In this document: positions 44,993 to 59,005 of the stretch, piece after piece | How positions within the stretch are numbered: the first letter of the stretch is position 1 | Layout: every line of letters begins with the position of its first letter | Origin: Sycobia sp. Sy_11 | Lineage: Eukaryota; Arthropoda; Insecta; Hymenoptera; Epichrysomallidae | Assembly: GCA_018907035.1 (NCBI GenBank) | Contig: JACCIC010000002.1 | Location: 8,259,501-8,323,500, forward strand | Length of the DNA: 64,000 bases | Reading direction: 5' to 3' | The notes under the pieces: generated by a model | Told to the model about the DNA's origin: nothing | Seen by the model: only the letters and a program-made list of their open reading frames with translations | The model's database searches: none | Position numbers and translations under genes: made by a program

Positions 44993-46100
44993 GCTGCTGC
45001 CTGCTGCGCTAGGCCTCCTCCGCTTATTGCTCTTATGAGCGCTTTACTCCTCGCCTCGTCTCACTTATGGGTACACCGCGCACTTCACCTCTCTCTCCCC
45101 CTTTTCCCCGCACGGAGAGTCAGACTCACATTTAACAACAAACACGTCAGATGAGACGAGGAGAGACCGAGTTTTTGTATAAGTTATCACGTGTTCCGAT
45201 CCTTCAACGCTCCGAATAAGAGTGTTTCCTCTCTGCAAAGTTATTTCTTTCGAGCGAAACATCAAATGTTGTTATACGATGGCTTCGAATGCGCGCGCGT
45301 GATGCATCCAAGGTATATAACAACACTGTAATCACTCGAGACTTGTAATCTTCTTGATGATCTTTTCCCGTGCCTGTACCGCTGCTCCTATATACGCCCG
45401 CTGCTGATCCAGTTATACCTGGTTAAAAGTATATGCAAGAGTTTTCACGGATTCGTCGGAGAGTTGGATGTATTTTATCGGGGATACGCGGGGCCAATTC
45501 TACGCGCTTTCGATGGCATTAGGTGTAATTTGCACGGGGGAAAAGTTTACCACGTCCCCTTCACCATCGCTCCGTCAGTCTGTCTGTATTACAATGCCTT
45601 ACTTTGTTATGCCCCGTTTGTATGCCATTGACCAATTGGCACGATAATCCGAAATTCTCGCTGAAGCACTCGAGTTATAGATATTATACAAATCGCGTTT
45701 TACCAGAGCGCCTTGGATTGCTCGTTACGATGTTGATGTGTAAGCACAACCTGCTGCCTCGTGTCGACTCGTCGTCGAGGTCGAGCACTCGTGTAGATAC
45801 TGGTATATACCTGCGCCGTGCGCGTCTGCTCTGTGATGATGTTTGTACATTTAGGTATGGTATATGGGTGCATAAATGGCGCATATATAGGTACTGTATA
45901 CGCGGCTATGATGCACGGATGCCATGGTTACAGCGCGGCAGCTGTATGATGCAGCCAGATGCAGCTGTATGCATTCTTGGGATTTTCGGGGAGGGGGCAT
46001 ATGGGAAAATGTAAGGGACAATGGCAATATCAAGCTTTATCAAGCTCGCTGCTCGATTATAGTGTGTATTAGTATATGCTCAAAATAGAAAAAGATACAA
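44993..46100. promoter_or_regulatory. S6K upstream region, relatively G+C-rich
   Basis: This 1.1 kb is richer in G+C and CpG than the DNA around it, consistent with a housekeeping promoter and 5' leader. Frames here (for example 45604-46014) have no recognisable domain and are probably by-products of composition. Confidence 0.5.
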
Positions 46101-47120
46101 AAAAAAAACTGTATGTCCATCCCACATCAATGTATTGTGTACCAGGTTTACTAAAGTACTGATTGTATAATGTAAATAATACCGTTAGTACCTTTAACTA
46201 TTACCAATAAATAATATTTATTTGCAACAAAATGTTATTCCATCAGAATGCTTGAACATTCATATAATAAATGCGCAGAAGCACATAATATATTTATATT
46301 ATATTTTGAATCCGAATTGTTTATATTAAATATGCCATATATTATTTTTTTATTATAAAATATTTTCTACATGCGGCTGATATCGCATGAAAATCTGTAT
46401 GAGAAAATGATAAAAATAATTATATACAAATCTTTTTAGAATTACAAAAGAGCATATCAGCACTAGAATGTTATACCTACTGGCAATACTTCTAGCTTGC
46501 AATACATTATACAAATTATATAATGTTATTTGTACATAAATTTTATCTGACTTAAAAATAATTTTACCTTAATTGTATTAATTGTAATTCATGTTAAATT
46601 TATCATATTAACGCGTTCATCAAAATAGAGAATTATAAAAAAAAAAATTTGTTATATGTGTAATTAGGTGCGCAACTTTGCTTCCGACGTTTCTCGATAG
46701 ATGACTATATCACGATAAATGCCGATTGCAATTAGGCAGGTAAAGAATTCCATGCAGTTGGACCAGACCAGTTCTGCACCAGGAAGTGTGTTCCCGATCG
46801 AAGCTGTCAGTTTTCGAGCGAAATTCTTCTCATTTGCGGAAAGTGCCGATTTTCTGCTTTGAAGAAAAAAAAGCCACTCTGAAACGCCCCAAAGCCTCAT
46901 CATTCAAAATTTTAAATTTTTTATTATTAAGTTTATAATATATATTATGTACAGAAAATTATTATAAATCCATTGTAAGAAAATTTTAGTGCATGTAACA
47001 AGGAAGAAATAAGCAACATATGAAAAGTTTATAAAATTTTTCTACATTATCAACAATTTGTTCTTATATATTTTATTTTAATTATATAAATTTATATTTA
47101 TTGTATATATTATTGAAATA

Positions 47121-47125
<5 letters not shown>

Positions 47126-47173
<48 letters not shown>
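47126..47173. repeat. (AT)n microsatellite
   Basis: About 24 AT units in an AT-rich spacer. Confidence 0.95.
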
Positions 47174-47175
<2 letters not shown>

Positions 47176-48058
47176 TTTAAATCACTTTTAAATATTAACT
47201 AATTTTTGAAACTGTAGGCAAATGTATAATACCAATAGTTATGAAAATTATTGTTATATGGTATATACAATAATAAAAATACATTATTTATTAAATATTT
47301 ATAAATAAATCTATTTGATTTATTTAATTAAATTTTTAGATTATAAAGAAGTATGATACTTATTATTAAAACGTACAGATGTGTGTGTATACTATTTGTA
47401 TAATGGCAGCAACCAGTTCATTATGGGTTAAAATAAATATATTTGTCTTGAATTTTTAAATAAGTAATTATAAAACATTTCCAAACGTTTATCGAGCTAT
47501 GCGATATATCAATCTTTAAACAGTAATTTTACATTAATTATTATTATTACAAAACTAAATCTGTTAAGAATTTTTTTTTGAATTTGGCAATTAGACAATT
47601 GTATTGGAAAACGATTGTAATAAAACACTATATATCTATAATTATTTATTTTCTCTGCACAACTATATTATACTTTTGAAAGATATTACATATAGAATTA
47701 ATTTATTTGTTATTTATCTGTACACAATTCTTTTTATACTTAAACGACTATGCGCTTGAAAGAACGTATCACTTTTTTGTTATCCGTGGCAAATATAAGT
47801 CTTTTTAGTTAAACGACTTTCATTTTTTCACCGTTCGAGCTACTTTTTACAATACAGTTCAAACACCAAGCATTATATAATTGATATTATATATCAGGTA
47901 TTCCTTAGTAGAGTCGCGATTGATAAAATAATCTAAGTATATAAGCTCTTCGTATGATTTTTAAAATTCATAAAAATATCCATCAGTTACGTATAGTAAT
48001 AGAAATTTCTATACTGATTTTTCATCTGATCCAACAAACATAGAATTATATTACCTTT

Positions 48059-48450
48059 ACCAAATTGGGGTCGGCTAAATTTTGCCGAAAGGGAAATTAA
48101 CCAAAAAAAAAAAAACTACAATTTTTTATTTCTTCCTTTTAATTTCTATAATCCAATTAATGCTGGTGTGTCATTCAAACTGTATATAACTAGATATTTT
48201 TGTAGAAAGTTAGGCGTATATAGTTATAACGTGTCATAACGTAGATGCATATATACTTCGTCAATTTTATGTAATCTTCTACAGTTTAAATATATACAAT
48301 TATATTTCTGTTATGAATTCTTCATAGTTCCAAGCCTAACTAGCTGCAAAAAAAGTTACATACCTTTTCAAAGTCACGCCCCTGTCGACGGAAAACAATA
48401 AATACCGAATACTATTTTTCGGCAAAAGTCCGTTCGACAAAATTTTTGGT
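48059..48450. repeat. Possible short foldback/MITE-like element
   Basis: The left end, ACCAAATTGGGGTCGGCT then TTTTGCCGAAA, resembles the inverted right end, ACCAAAAATTTTGTCGAA then TTTTGCCGAAA. The two ends share the outer ACCAAA and the inner TTTTGCCGAAA at similar spacing, about 390 bp apart. Imperfect and short, so tentative. Confidence 0.35.
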
Positions 48451-50032
48451 TTTTTTTTTTTAAATTCATGTAATTTATTCAATCCTGGCACTTACGATTA
48501 AAAAGAAAAGAGGCGCATAACTTATTTTGATTCATATTTTGTCTTACATTTGGTTCTAGACATTACGATGGAATGAATGTTTACGTTTAATTAAACAGAT
48601 CTCATATGGGAATCCACGATACAATATATTGGGACTGTTGGCTTTTGGCTTTAAAAGCCATATCTTTATGCGCTTCGTTGTCCTCTTCCCCTCTTGTTAA
48701 ATTAGAAAGTTGCGCTCGTTATTGTTGCGTTGGGCCAACATACGTTATACGGGGAATATATATATATATAACACCTCATATTGTAGCATCAGCATATAAA
48801 TCGAGCGATCTTTTCGTATATGCGCACCTTTCGATGCGACTATACTGATTCTTATGATACAACTCTATTTTTTTTTCTTCTGCGAAGCCTTCACGATGAT
48901 GTAAAAGATATTAATCATCGAGATATTCTTGGATTTCTTCTTTATCAATCCTCTGATGTGAGAATGATATATATATATATATAATAATAACTTGTACATA
49001 CAGTTGTCATATTCTAATCAACGATTTTCCGGAGCACAGTATCTAATTAAAGCGATAACGTTCGATTTTCCACAAAAAAAAAGAACGAAATAAAGAAACG
49101 CTTTTCCACTGTTAATTATGTTTTATTTATACCAGTCGATAATAGCCTCAATTGCTTTTAATTGAGCTTTTTTTTTATTCAAAATTTTCGTAAATATATA
49201 TTAATCATCAAACTGGATGCTTATTGTAAATCGACGCATTTCAAAATAATACCCAATAAGCATCTTGTTTTAGATATAATTCTATATATATATGACCACT
49301 TATTTGAAAAACGTCATTGGTCGATAAGGATAAAAATTTAGCATAGAATTTCATCAGAAATTCTTTTTTTCTCAATTTTTATATACATATAAAAACCGCA
49401 TGATCTGTTCTAAAGAGTCTCCTCGAATTTTTGAAAAATACAGAAAGAAAAACTAAAACTACACGACGAATTCAATCTATTTCTGTTTTTATTAATAGAT
49501 ATTGTTCTCTTAATATTCGTGTCCTATATATTAATAATATCACACTCATTGTCAGACCAACTACAGTTATTCTTTTTTTTTTTAAGTCGTATTATATTTG
49601 CAATTACCCACGAAACATTTTTGTCCGATATGTTTTACTGAGGGGAAAAAATCGTGAAAAAAATCACGTTGCCAGTCTGTACACATATGATGCGACATAT
49701 ATTCATAAACTTTAACAAGAATGTGGGAAATCGGAACCGCAACAAATTAAACAAAACATCTATATTATGATAAATCTATAAAAAAAAAATTTACAAATGT
49801 TTAATATGATACCTTAACAAAGTTTGTAAAATAATAGATAATGATAATTTTGACAATGTGTTACTTTTAATGATGACAAAATAACAAAATTCAAAGATTT
49901 CCTATGGATATACCGTAACTTTATTTTATTCAAGCACGCATTTGCGCAGCAAAAAAAATATAATTTTTGGGATTTCTTATATTTTCGATTGATGCAATAA
50001 AAAAAAATTATGCGTGTATTGTTTGTACTATA

Positions 50033-50034
50033 CG

Positions 50035-50070
<36 letters not shown>

Positions 50071-50071
50071 C

Positions 50072-50125
<54 letters not shown>

Positions 50126-50144
50126 GTATGTATATATATATAAT
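50033..50144. repeat. Interrupted (AT)n tract with CGTATATA interruptions
   Basis: About 110 bp of TA/AT units broken by ACGTATA words at several places. Confidence 0.9.
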
Positions 50145-50219
50145 ATAAGAATCTAATCTTCCATATGAATCGCCGTAAATACTCGTCTGTTACGCATCAT
50201 ATACATATGCATGCATGTG

Positions 50220-50250
<31 letters not shown>

Positions 50251-53200
50251 TATTGTCTATAGGTACAATGATTAACACGGTCATATGTGTAGTAAAGATA
50301 TGTCTGATAACGATATAATCGGATATATATATATATATGCGCTTCGAAAATGTAATTATATCTGATCATCATTGGTATTACCTATATAAAACTAATTAGG
50401 CCAGTATGCAATGTGATATTCTTTTATTAAAATAAATAGAAAATACGTCACAGGTATGTTAACTCTGAATTGAAATTTCAATTCTTCTATTATATTCATA
50501 CACGCATTTATAAAATATATATATATGCCTATCGCTTGCAGATTGAAAACTACATATGATGCCTTGTGAACACGCGGTTAACTTAAATTTAATATAAAAT
50601 TTGACAATAATAATAATGTATACTATATTGTTCCCTCTATCGTTACTGTCAAACTTTGCTAAGTGAGCCAAACTTGCACTCTCGGCCAGGTGGACAACTT
50701 ATACCGGCAACTTTTAGCGACTTTTAACAAAGTTTGACAATATTCACGAGCGTGCCTATAAAATATTTTTCATACGGTAATGCCTGATGTCTCTTAGCTG
50801 CTTTTAGCAAATTCTGGAAGCTTCTAAATTTTGCTGAAAGTATCTAGACTTTACGGAAATTTTCAAAATATTCACGTTTCATTCTGATGTTGTCCAACTT
50901 TACTAGAAGTTGCTATCAACTTTGATGAAAATTATATCAAAGAATTTAGCAATTTTATTTGTAACTTTCAGAAAAGTCTGATAGCAATTTTCAGCGATCT
51001 TTCAACAAATTTTTTTTCCATAATTATATAAATAAATAAATAAATAAATATATATATATATATATTTATATATATATTTATTTATGTAGTTGACAACTAA
51101 TATTACATACTTAATAATAAATTAATAACGATTCTTCAACTACAAACTAGTACATAAACTTTTTCTATGTGTATAGATCAGTCCGATAAAATGCAATTTT
51201 CTGTAAAGAATTATAAAAATAATCAACGTTTGGGGATGATTAGGCACACGGATATTGTTCTAAATCATATTAACAGCTTAAATCGGTTCATAAACTGTAA
51301 TGCAAAAATGTATAATAAAATTCACTGATTCTCGTAATAAACGCACTTATTTCTCACTATATGGCTCTAGTCGAGTGATTTTTTATTCAATTTTGTTAGA
51401 TAAACACAAATGTACATTATTACTGTTATAGAATTATAGGCTCAATATACCGATTTGCGACCATCGAATTTATTCAATAGAATATAATAAATCAGTATAT
51501 TTTATAAATGTTTTTTACGGATTTTAATTTAGAATGCACGTATTATATTTGTAATATAGAAGTGGACGATTCAGTTATAATATAATATAAAAATAAATTT
51601 ACGGAGAAATTTGCGGCCCTCTATTCGATTAATTCATAAACAAAAAAAAGATTCGATAAAAAAGGATCGTATTGTTTTCATGCATTAAACAAAGGGCTGT
51701 TCTTTTCCCTTAAAAATTATGCTGAAAAAAGTCGTTAATTTTTCCATTTTTATTTTTTTTTATTTTAAGCATTTATAACTCAGCAGAATTTTAATAGTCG
51801 AGGAAACTTTTGGAGGGATTGATTATAGGGCGTTGGATTCTCAATATTTTTACAAGGGAAAAAATGCTGTAATAACTGTATATACCTACAAATTTATCTA
51901 AATTTCAAAAATAATCAATGTTACATTTCGTTTTTAAAAAATCCTTTGAATGATCCTTTTTTGTGTTAATTATATCATACTGTTATCTAAGTATCATCTG
52001 TATCAAGTGTAAAATTAGAATTATTTATCATATCAATATCTTTAAATATCATTTGAGAATAATTGTATGTCATGCAAAAATCAAGTTTTTCCTATAATTA
52101 TAAACATGTTTTAAGTCGAAATCCCAGGTTTGTATCCGAATTACTATGTTTTCCTGTTCATTAATCGATTTTTATAAATCGAATCCACGAAAATAAGCAT
52201 CAGAACAGCTAGGATATACGTTTCGATGAAAATATTTTCTGAATTTATGGAAGTAAATAGAAAAGTAGAATAATAAAAAAACCATTTTATTCATTCCAAT
52301 ATTCGATAAAATCAATAGATTTATTATATGTATTTACATTGGTTTCATTTGTTAAAAAATGGGGAGTTTCGTCACAATATAGTGTTCATACAAAATTAAG
52401 TACTATTGTGTAAAATAATTCTATATATTATTAAAGTACGTTAAATACTGATAAATATGTACAATTATTTTACTTAGTTATTACTTATAGCAAAATTGTA
52501 AGCATAAAACTGCATTGTGTTATAAATTTCACAATAAATTCCTATTACTATATTTAGTTAGAACTGACAACATCATATTATGTAAATAAAATTGCAGCTA
52601 AAAAAAAAAATTGTCATAGCTACCTTGGGAGTATAACATTTAATGATTATGCTGTTATAGATTCGGTAAAACTAAAAGAAAGTACAGAACTTTTATAATA
52701 AGTAATAAATAATAATTATATTTTTAAAGTAAAAATTTATGTACAATTTAATTTAAATATTTAAAAAATGTTGTTATTGTCTTAAAATTTTCAATGACCC
52801 ATCAAACTGCTCATGAATTACATATAAAATAGTAGTTTTCCTTACAAAGGTAAATATTTTCTGTTATGGTAGAAGTAAAGTATGCTCATTGATGAAGCCA
52901 ATCCGTGGATATTACACTATCATTGGTACTATAGAATTACTATAGAATTGGTAATATAGAACAAATACGCAACAAGCTTACACTTCAGCTTTACACATCT
53001 AATCAGCTTTGAGCATACTTTATACCTACTATAATGAACAGATTATTTTTTGATTATTGAAATTATTACATTTGCTTTGATGATACTGCAAAACAAGTAA
53101 TGTAAAATTAATATAAATATAAAAATGAATATAAATTATTTACTATCCATATAAATGAAAATCAAAATATTGTATTGAATTTCATTCATGTAAAACAAAG

Positions 53201-53338
53201 CAGATGTAGTAAAATTATAAAAGATTCGTTCATTGAATAATTTTAACGTGTATATTATATATTTATATGTAATAAAATCATAATCGAGTATCAAAAGTGA
53301 TCACAAAAATTGTATAAATAAAATTTCTATGTTGCATG

Positions 53339-56300
53339 TCAGTCATCATCTGCAAAACCATTACTTACACCATTTTTCGTAGGAGATAAAATTATAGATT
53401 TGTGATGATCTATTCCTAGTACTATTTTTAATAATTTCAATACACTCTTTTTCTCTGTATTTTCATTTTCTGTACAATTAATAAATTTCTTTAGAATAAA
53501 ATATAATATATAATTTATAATAAATTTAATCAATGAAGTAATATTACCTTCATTACCGGTAATCTTTTGCTCTAAATTTAATTTTTCTTGAGCTATTTTA
53601 TACATTCCCTCTTCTATTGTATCTTTACCTAATAATCTAATTATTCTTACAGGTCTGGAATTTTAAAAAGCTTATAAAATATATTTTTATTTTAGATTAC
53701 ATTAATAAATAAAATTATTAAGCACCTTGTTTGTCCCACTCGATGACAACGATCTTCTGCCTGTTTATCATTATATGGATTAAAATCGATGTCATGAATA
53801 ATTACTGTATCAGCACATGTTAAATTAATACCTAATCCACCTGCTCTTGTAGATAATAAAAAAATAAATATATCAGTGTCTTTAATAAATTCATCTATTA
53901 AGTCTTGTCTCTCAATAACTGGTGTTTGGCCATCCAAACTAAAAATAAAAGATAAATTAATCTATTTATTTATAATTAGAAAACAAATTAAATCAAATTT
54001 TACATTTTGTTACTTACCGAAGGTACCTATGATTTCTAATTGTTAAATATTCCTCTAATATATCTAAAACAATGGTAAATTGACTAAATATTAACACTCT
54101 GTGGCCATCGTTTTTTAATTCGCCCAAGAGTTCATCCAATTTAGCTAATTTTCCAGATTCAGGTACTAATTGTAAAGGTAAACCAAACCCAGCTATACTT
54201 GTGTAAGTTCGTGAAAGTTGATTAATTTTATAATCAGACATAAACAACATATCTTCAAAAGTATATTCAGAGTTTTTTTGTTTCCATCCTGGCTCACTGA
54301 TTATTCTTTTAGATATTTTCTACAAATAAAGAGAAAATCATATTGTATCATCATAAAATATTTTCGAGTTACTTAAATTGCTACAATACTAACACGTAAT
54401 TTATCTTCATCATAATAATTTCTAACAAGAAGAGGATGATTTGCAAGCTTACGTAGCTGCATCATCATTCCAACGCCATTGTACTCTTCATTTTCATCAG
54501 CTTCAGCTGAAAATTGAGCAACTAGATCTTCGTACATAGCTTTTTGTTTTTTTGTTAATGGACACATTATCACCTCATCACTTTTTGGAGGAATATCTTT
54601 TAAAACATCACATTTTAAACGACGCAATACAAACGGCTTCATTATTTGTTTAGCATTTTTAACTTGTTCTTCTTCAAAAAGCGGTTTATCATCAGCAGAT
54701 TTACTTTCTGCTATTTTCTAGAATAAAACAATAATATGTATAGTATTTTTTTGAAAATTTAACAGAAAATGAGTAAAATAAGAACTAATTTTTTATCTAC
54801 AGGATTTTTAGAGAACAGGCTTTTCAGATGATCTTGTTTTCCAGCAAATATGGATGGCATTACAAACATGAGTAAGGACATCAGTTCTAATAAATTATTC
54901 TGTAGTGGTGTACCAGTTAAAAGAATTCTGTGTTTAGCCTGAAATACAGAAAGGAATATTAAGGAGAAATAAAGCATTCTATTATAAGAAATAATTTAAA
55001 TTTAAATTGATGTACTCACATTTATTTTAATTAAATTTTGATATCTTAAGGTACACATATTCTTTAACATATGTGCTTCATCAAAAATAACATATTTTAT
55101 CGGTATTACCCGAAACAATCTGCGTTCCTCTGGTGTATTACCAACAAGATTGTACGTTGTCAGTATTACATCAACATCATCTAATTCACCATTACGCCAA
55201 TCAAATCTCATTAATTTGCGCTCATCTTGAGAACCATAATATTTAGTAACTTTAAGACCAGGGGACCATCTTTCTAATTCATTGGACCAATTTTCTAAAC
55301 AAAAATTAATTGTAATGAATTTTTAGTCTAATAAGATACATATGATATTTGTTTTTAACTACAAACCCATAGTTGAACTAGGTACAATGATTAAATGAGG
55401 ACCATCATTTTCAGAAATAAGATTTGCTTCTTTGAGATAAGTAAGAAAAGCAATAACCTGTACTGTTTTTCCTAAGCCCATTTCATCAGCTAAAATACTA
55501 TTCACTTTTTGTGCATGCATCACAGCTAACCAATTTAATCCAACCATCTGATAAGATGCCAATGTTAAACCTGACACTATACTTTTTGGTTGTTCTTTTA
55601 TAGATGCTAAACCAGCTGCTACAGCCTTCTCTATATTTATTGATAAAGCAAGACATTTTTTCATAATATTTCCAACCTCATTCCTCGTTTGTATTAAATC
55701 CTAAAATGTAAAATAAAAAGTATGTAATACTTCTAAAAGTTTTACATTATTTTTATTTTATTAACGTTTAATTAAAAATTTATTAAAAGTGTTACTTTGA
55801 TGCATGAAAATTGAGATTACAAGAACTTACATAATTGAAATAAAAATGTCAAGAATTGTATTATTGATGAATTTACCATCAAAAAGTTGTATGTAATTAT
55901 AAGATTGAAATAGTTTAACAAACCTGAGCTGAATTTAAAAGATCTGTATCCAAAAACTTAATGTTTTGAAATTTTTTTACTAAGTCTCGCCAGCCTTTAA
56001 AAGGTCGAGCTTCAATCACTGCATTAACTCTTTTTTGAGAACAATTTTTTACTAATAATAGTTCTGTTGGTGATGCATTTTGCATGAAATCTAATACTGC
56101 TTCTTTATCACCTATTATTTCATCTGATATTTCTTCGTCGCTACTATAAAGACATAAAATTGTTGTATTTTCAATAAATAAAAAATAAAACATTTTAACA
56201 ATTAAAATCAAATGCTTTACTTACCTGTCATACACTTTGCCATTACTTTTACGTACATGTTCTTCATCAGAATCATCGTTAGCATCTTCATCACTACCAT

Positions 56301-57305
56301 ATTTTTTACGTTTCTGCTTTTTAGTAGCGATAGAATTCTGAGATGGTCTTTTACGATTCTCTTCAATTAATTTTTTAGCTGCTTCTGTATCCCAATTTGT
56401 TTTATGAAGAACTTCTTGAATATACTATATGTATCATTGTAAAAAATAAATGTTGTAAAAAAATAATATTGTAAAACAAATTATCTGAAATTATTTAAAT
56501 ATTTGACTTACAATATTTTCATAATTTGGATATATACTAGTCAGGTACTTCAATTTTTCTTCTTTGTTTTTCAGTTCCTGATTATTATCAGAGTCAGATG
56601 CTGACCCCTTGGCAGGACTTTCGCTATCACTGTCACTATCTACAATACGCTGAACAGGTTTTCGACGTACTTCTGGAGCAGCTATAATACTATCCTCATC
56701 AGCTAAAAAATAATTATAATGTACATATAGAAAATGAAATGACAAATAATGCAAATGACAGTTTGTATTTAATTATTAGTTATAAAAATCACTCGGTTCA
56801 AAAGGTTAATTCGTTAATTTTAAGACATTGATTTTTTATCCTTGAAAAAAATGAAAATTTCTGCATTTTAAAAACTATTTCAGTATCTTAAATTGATTAT
56901 AATATGTTGTCACGATAATAACTAACTGTCAAGCGAATCAGTCAATGCTTCAAATTCAACATCTAAATTGTGAGTAAACACTTGTTGCCAATTTTCATGA
57001 AAATCGTGTCAACGCGTAAACAAAGTGACTCAATAACACCGTTTGTAAAAATTAAAAATTAAGCATCGTTTCATCCCACAGCAGCATTTATATACGCAAA
57101 ACCAATCGAATAAGCGAGACTTATTCCACTCATCAGGAGCTCTTTGTGTATAAACGCCGACTACCCGAAGAGGACATAAAGATGGATTCTTACACGAAAA
57201 CATCTTCTTGACTGGCTTTTTCTGAAAGCGAAACTGTCGTAAATCCTTCAGATTCAGCAGACTCGAATTGTCTGTACTCACGATCGGTGATAACGAGTCT
57301 GACAT
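53339..57305 (-). CDS. Etl1: SNF2-family chromatin remodeler SMARCAD1 / Etl1, 848 aa
   Basis: Twelve exons join in phase: 57305-57194, 56702-56512, 56424-56225, 56143-55924, 55700-55367, 55294-55020, 54938-54801, 54717-54394, 54319-54018, 53938-53726, 53654-53548, 53469-53339. The length equals that of fly Etl1 (about 844 aa). Residues 85-123 form a CUE-type ubiquitin-binding helix bundle ([15 protein letters not shown], then [11 protein letters not shown]). The helicase core has DEMGLGKT (313-320), FDEAHMLKN (DEAH at 424-427), [20 protein letters not shown] (728-737) and the arginine-finger segment [13 protein letters not shown] (758-770). Acidic Ser/Asp stretches lie between the N-terminal parts. 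By family knowledge it is an ATP-driven nucleosome remodeler used in heterochromatin maintenance and DNA end resection. The last intron (78 nt) is a multiple of three and lacks a stop, so retention would insert 26 hydrophobic residues. Confidence 0.96.
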
Positions 57306-57780
57306 TGCATTCAGACTACGGTAAAGAAACGATGACGACGACGCTGAAGAAAGAGACACATTTTTTTCTCTCCGTATTTTGCACAACTGCTGAGTGCTGA
57401 TGCCTATATGGTATATATTATATTATATTGAACCTCCTCGCGGGAGAATAAGAAAGGCACGCGAGGAGAATATTCCGCGCGCGCTTTGCTATATGGTATG
57501 ATTGTGATTGTATTGTGTTATTTCTCTCCCTTCTATTGCCTTATTGCTATATAGCAATAGCTCCTATCAGCCCCTATCTGTTCCTATATTAACTTGACTC
57601 GGAATTCCGCGCGCGATCCGAATTGGAGCCTCCAATGAACTGCAGCAGCTGGTAGCTTATATGGCCGAAACGCAGATCGCAGCTGCTGTTCAGACCTGGA
57701 GGTGAGAGTAAAACTATAGCAGCCTCTCGTACTATACTCTACCTAGCAATTGACGCGCCAAATTACAGGTAATAGGAATA
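57306..57780. promoter_or_regulatory. Etl1 upstream/promoter region
   Basis: G+C is higher near the start codon (GACGACGACGCTGAAG, CTCGCGGGAG) and falls off beyond 57,780. A TATATTATATT string lies about 110 nt upstream of the start codon. The frame continues upstream of the ATG without another ATG, so 57305 is the best start. Confidence 0.45.
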
Positions 57781-58640
57781 TAACAGGCCAATAGGCATAA
57801 GATATCTGCAATATGCATACGTGTGCAGCTAATAAATCTATTTAAGTAGCTCTTTTTTAAAATATAAAATAATTGGTAAAAGTACATCGATTTATTTGTG
57901 ACTAACGCTATGTGACATAAATCAATATAATAATACTAATAAAATATGTATTTATATTTAAATTTATTTGAAAATGATTGAAACAAATTTTTATTGTTAA
58001 ATTTATTATAGGTATATTTTACGTACTAGACAGATAGTTATAATATACTTTCTAATAATAAAGTCAAAATAGAGAATTGAAAACATTCCTTTAATGTTTC
58101 TAAAATAAATCTAAAATTATTTGCTATAGTAAATATACAAATATTTATATACTTCACAAATAAAATAGAAAAGTAATTAAATTTTATTTAAAGTTATATA
58201 AACAAATTAATAAACGCTATTGAATTTAATTACTAAGTTACAAAAGTAAAAATATAAGTAAATTACTTATCTATAACTTTACACATAACATTTTGTAGTT
58301 CTTTTTTTTTTTAATTATTAATTAAATGTACATTTGAGTACATTTCTTCACATTCACATTTTTTGAAATAGAAAAATTAAATCTTTTGATAGTTTTACAT
58401 TAATTTTAACAAATATGTAGATTAAATAATTGATTAAATAAAATTTTTAAATTAAATTATAAAAAAACATAAGTTAGTAAAAGGTAAAAAATTTATTCAT
58501 TACAATTATAAAACTTAATTATATTATTGATTTCAAAGATATATACATATTATTCATATAATAAAGTAGATACAATTATTCAATAATAAGGTATGAAGAT
58601 TTGGCTACTGTTTCGCCAAAAATCTAGCTCACAAAATTTT
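57781..58640. other. AT-rich noncoding DNA
   Basis: Nothing recognised. Confidence 0.4.
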
Positions 58641-59005
58641 CTTGATCTTGATTATCTGAAACAAACATAATAATGAAAGTATTAAACAAAATGTTATTAC
58701 TATATATCTAATTTAATTTATAATATACTATACATTTTTAATTTAATAATACAATATAATATTTATTATGTAACAAGTGTAATATGTTAACATGGGTTAG
58801 TAAATAGTAATAAAGGTGAATTTATCTATAATTATTTAAAAATTAATTCAATATCTATTTGTATTTATCAAAAAGCTTGCTAAAGTGTAAAGTTAAACTC
58901 TTATTACTTATACGTACTAATTTCCTCTCATCTTCATAAACAGCTCCCAATTTAAATCTAGGAAAATAGTCCACAACAAAATCAGATTCCCGTTTCTTTG
59001 AAACA
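58626..59005 (-). CDS. Possible two-exon small gene or remnant, unidentified
   Basis: Minus-strand text at about 59,005-58,920 reads YENVSKKRESDFVVDYF, then PRFKLGAVYEDERKL, and ends at a GTACGT donor. A good acceptor (TTTGTTTCAG near 58,658) opens a short frame, DNQDQENFVS then stop. The first segment has a protein-like mix of residues, unusual in this AT-rich DNA. However, an in-frame TGA lies just upstream of it and no start codon joins cleanly. It may be the 3' end of a small gene whose 5' exons I cannot place (a frame at 60278-60042 is a weak candidate), or a pseudogene. I do not recognise the family. Confidence 0.25.

Larger units (their letters stand above)
46101..53338. other. 7.2-kb AT-rich spacer with microsatellites
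   Basis: No gene was recognised. It holds (AT)n tracts at 47126-47173 and 50033-50144, a (TTA)n tract near 50222-50250, a G+C-normal island at 46664-46905, a possible foldback element at 48059-48450, and degenerate CAACTTTTAGC-type words at 50690-51010. The 3' UTR of Etl1 probably occupies its right end. Confidence 0.5.

Noticed and set aside
45604..46014. 136-codon plus-strand frame upstream of S6K
   Set aside because: No recognisable domain, unusual residue mix, and it lies in the GC-richer promoter flank; a kinase-like FGEGAYGKM ending is short and isolated, so treated as chance.
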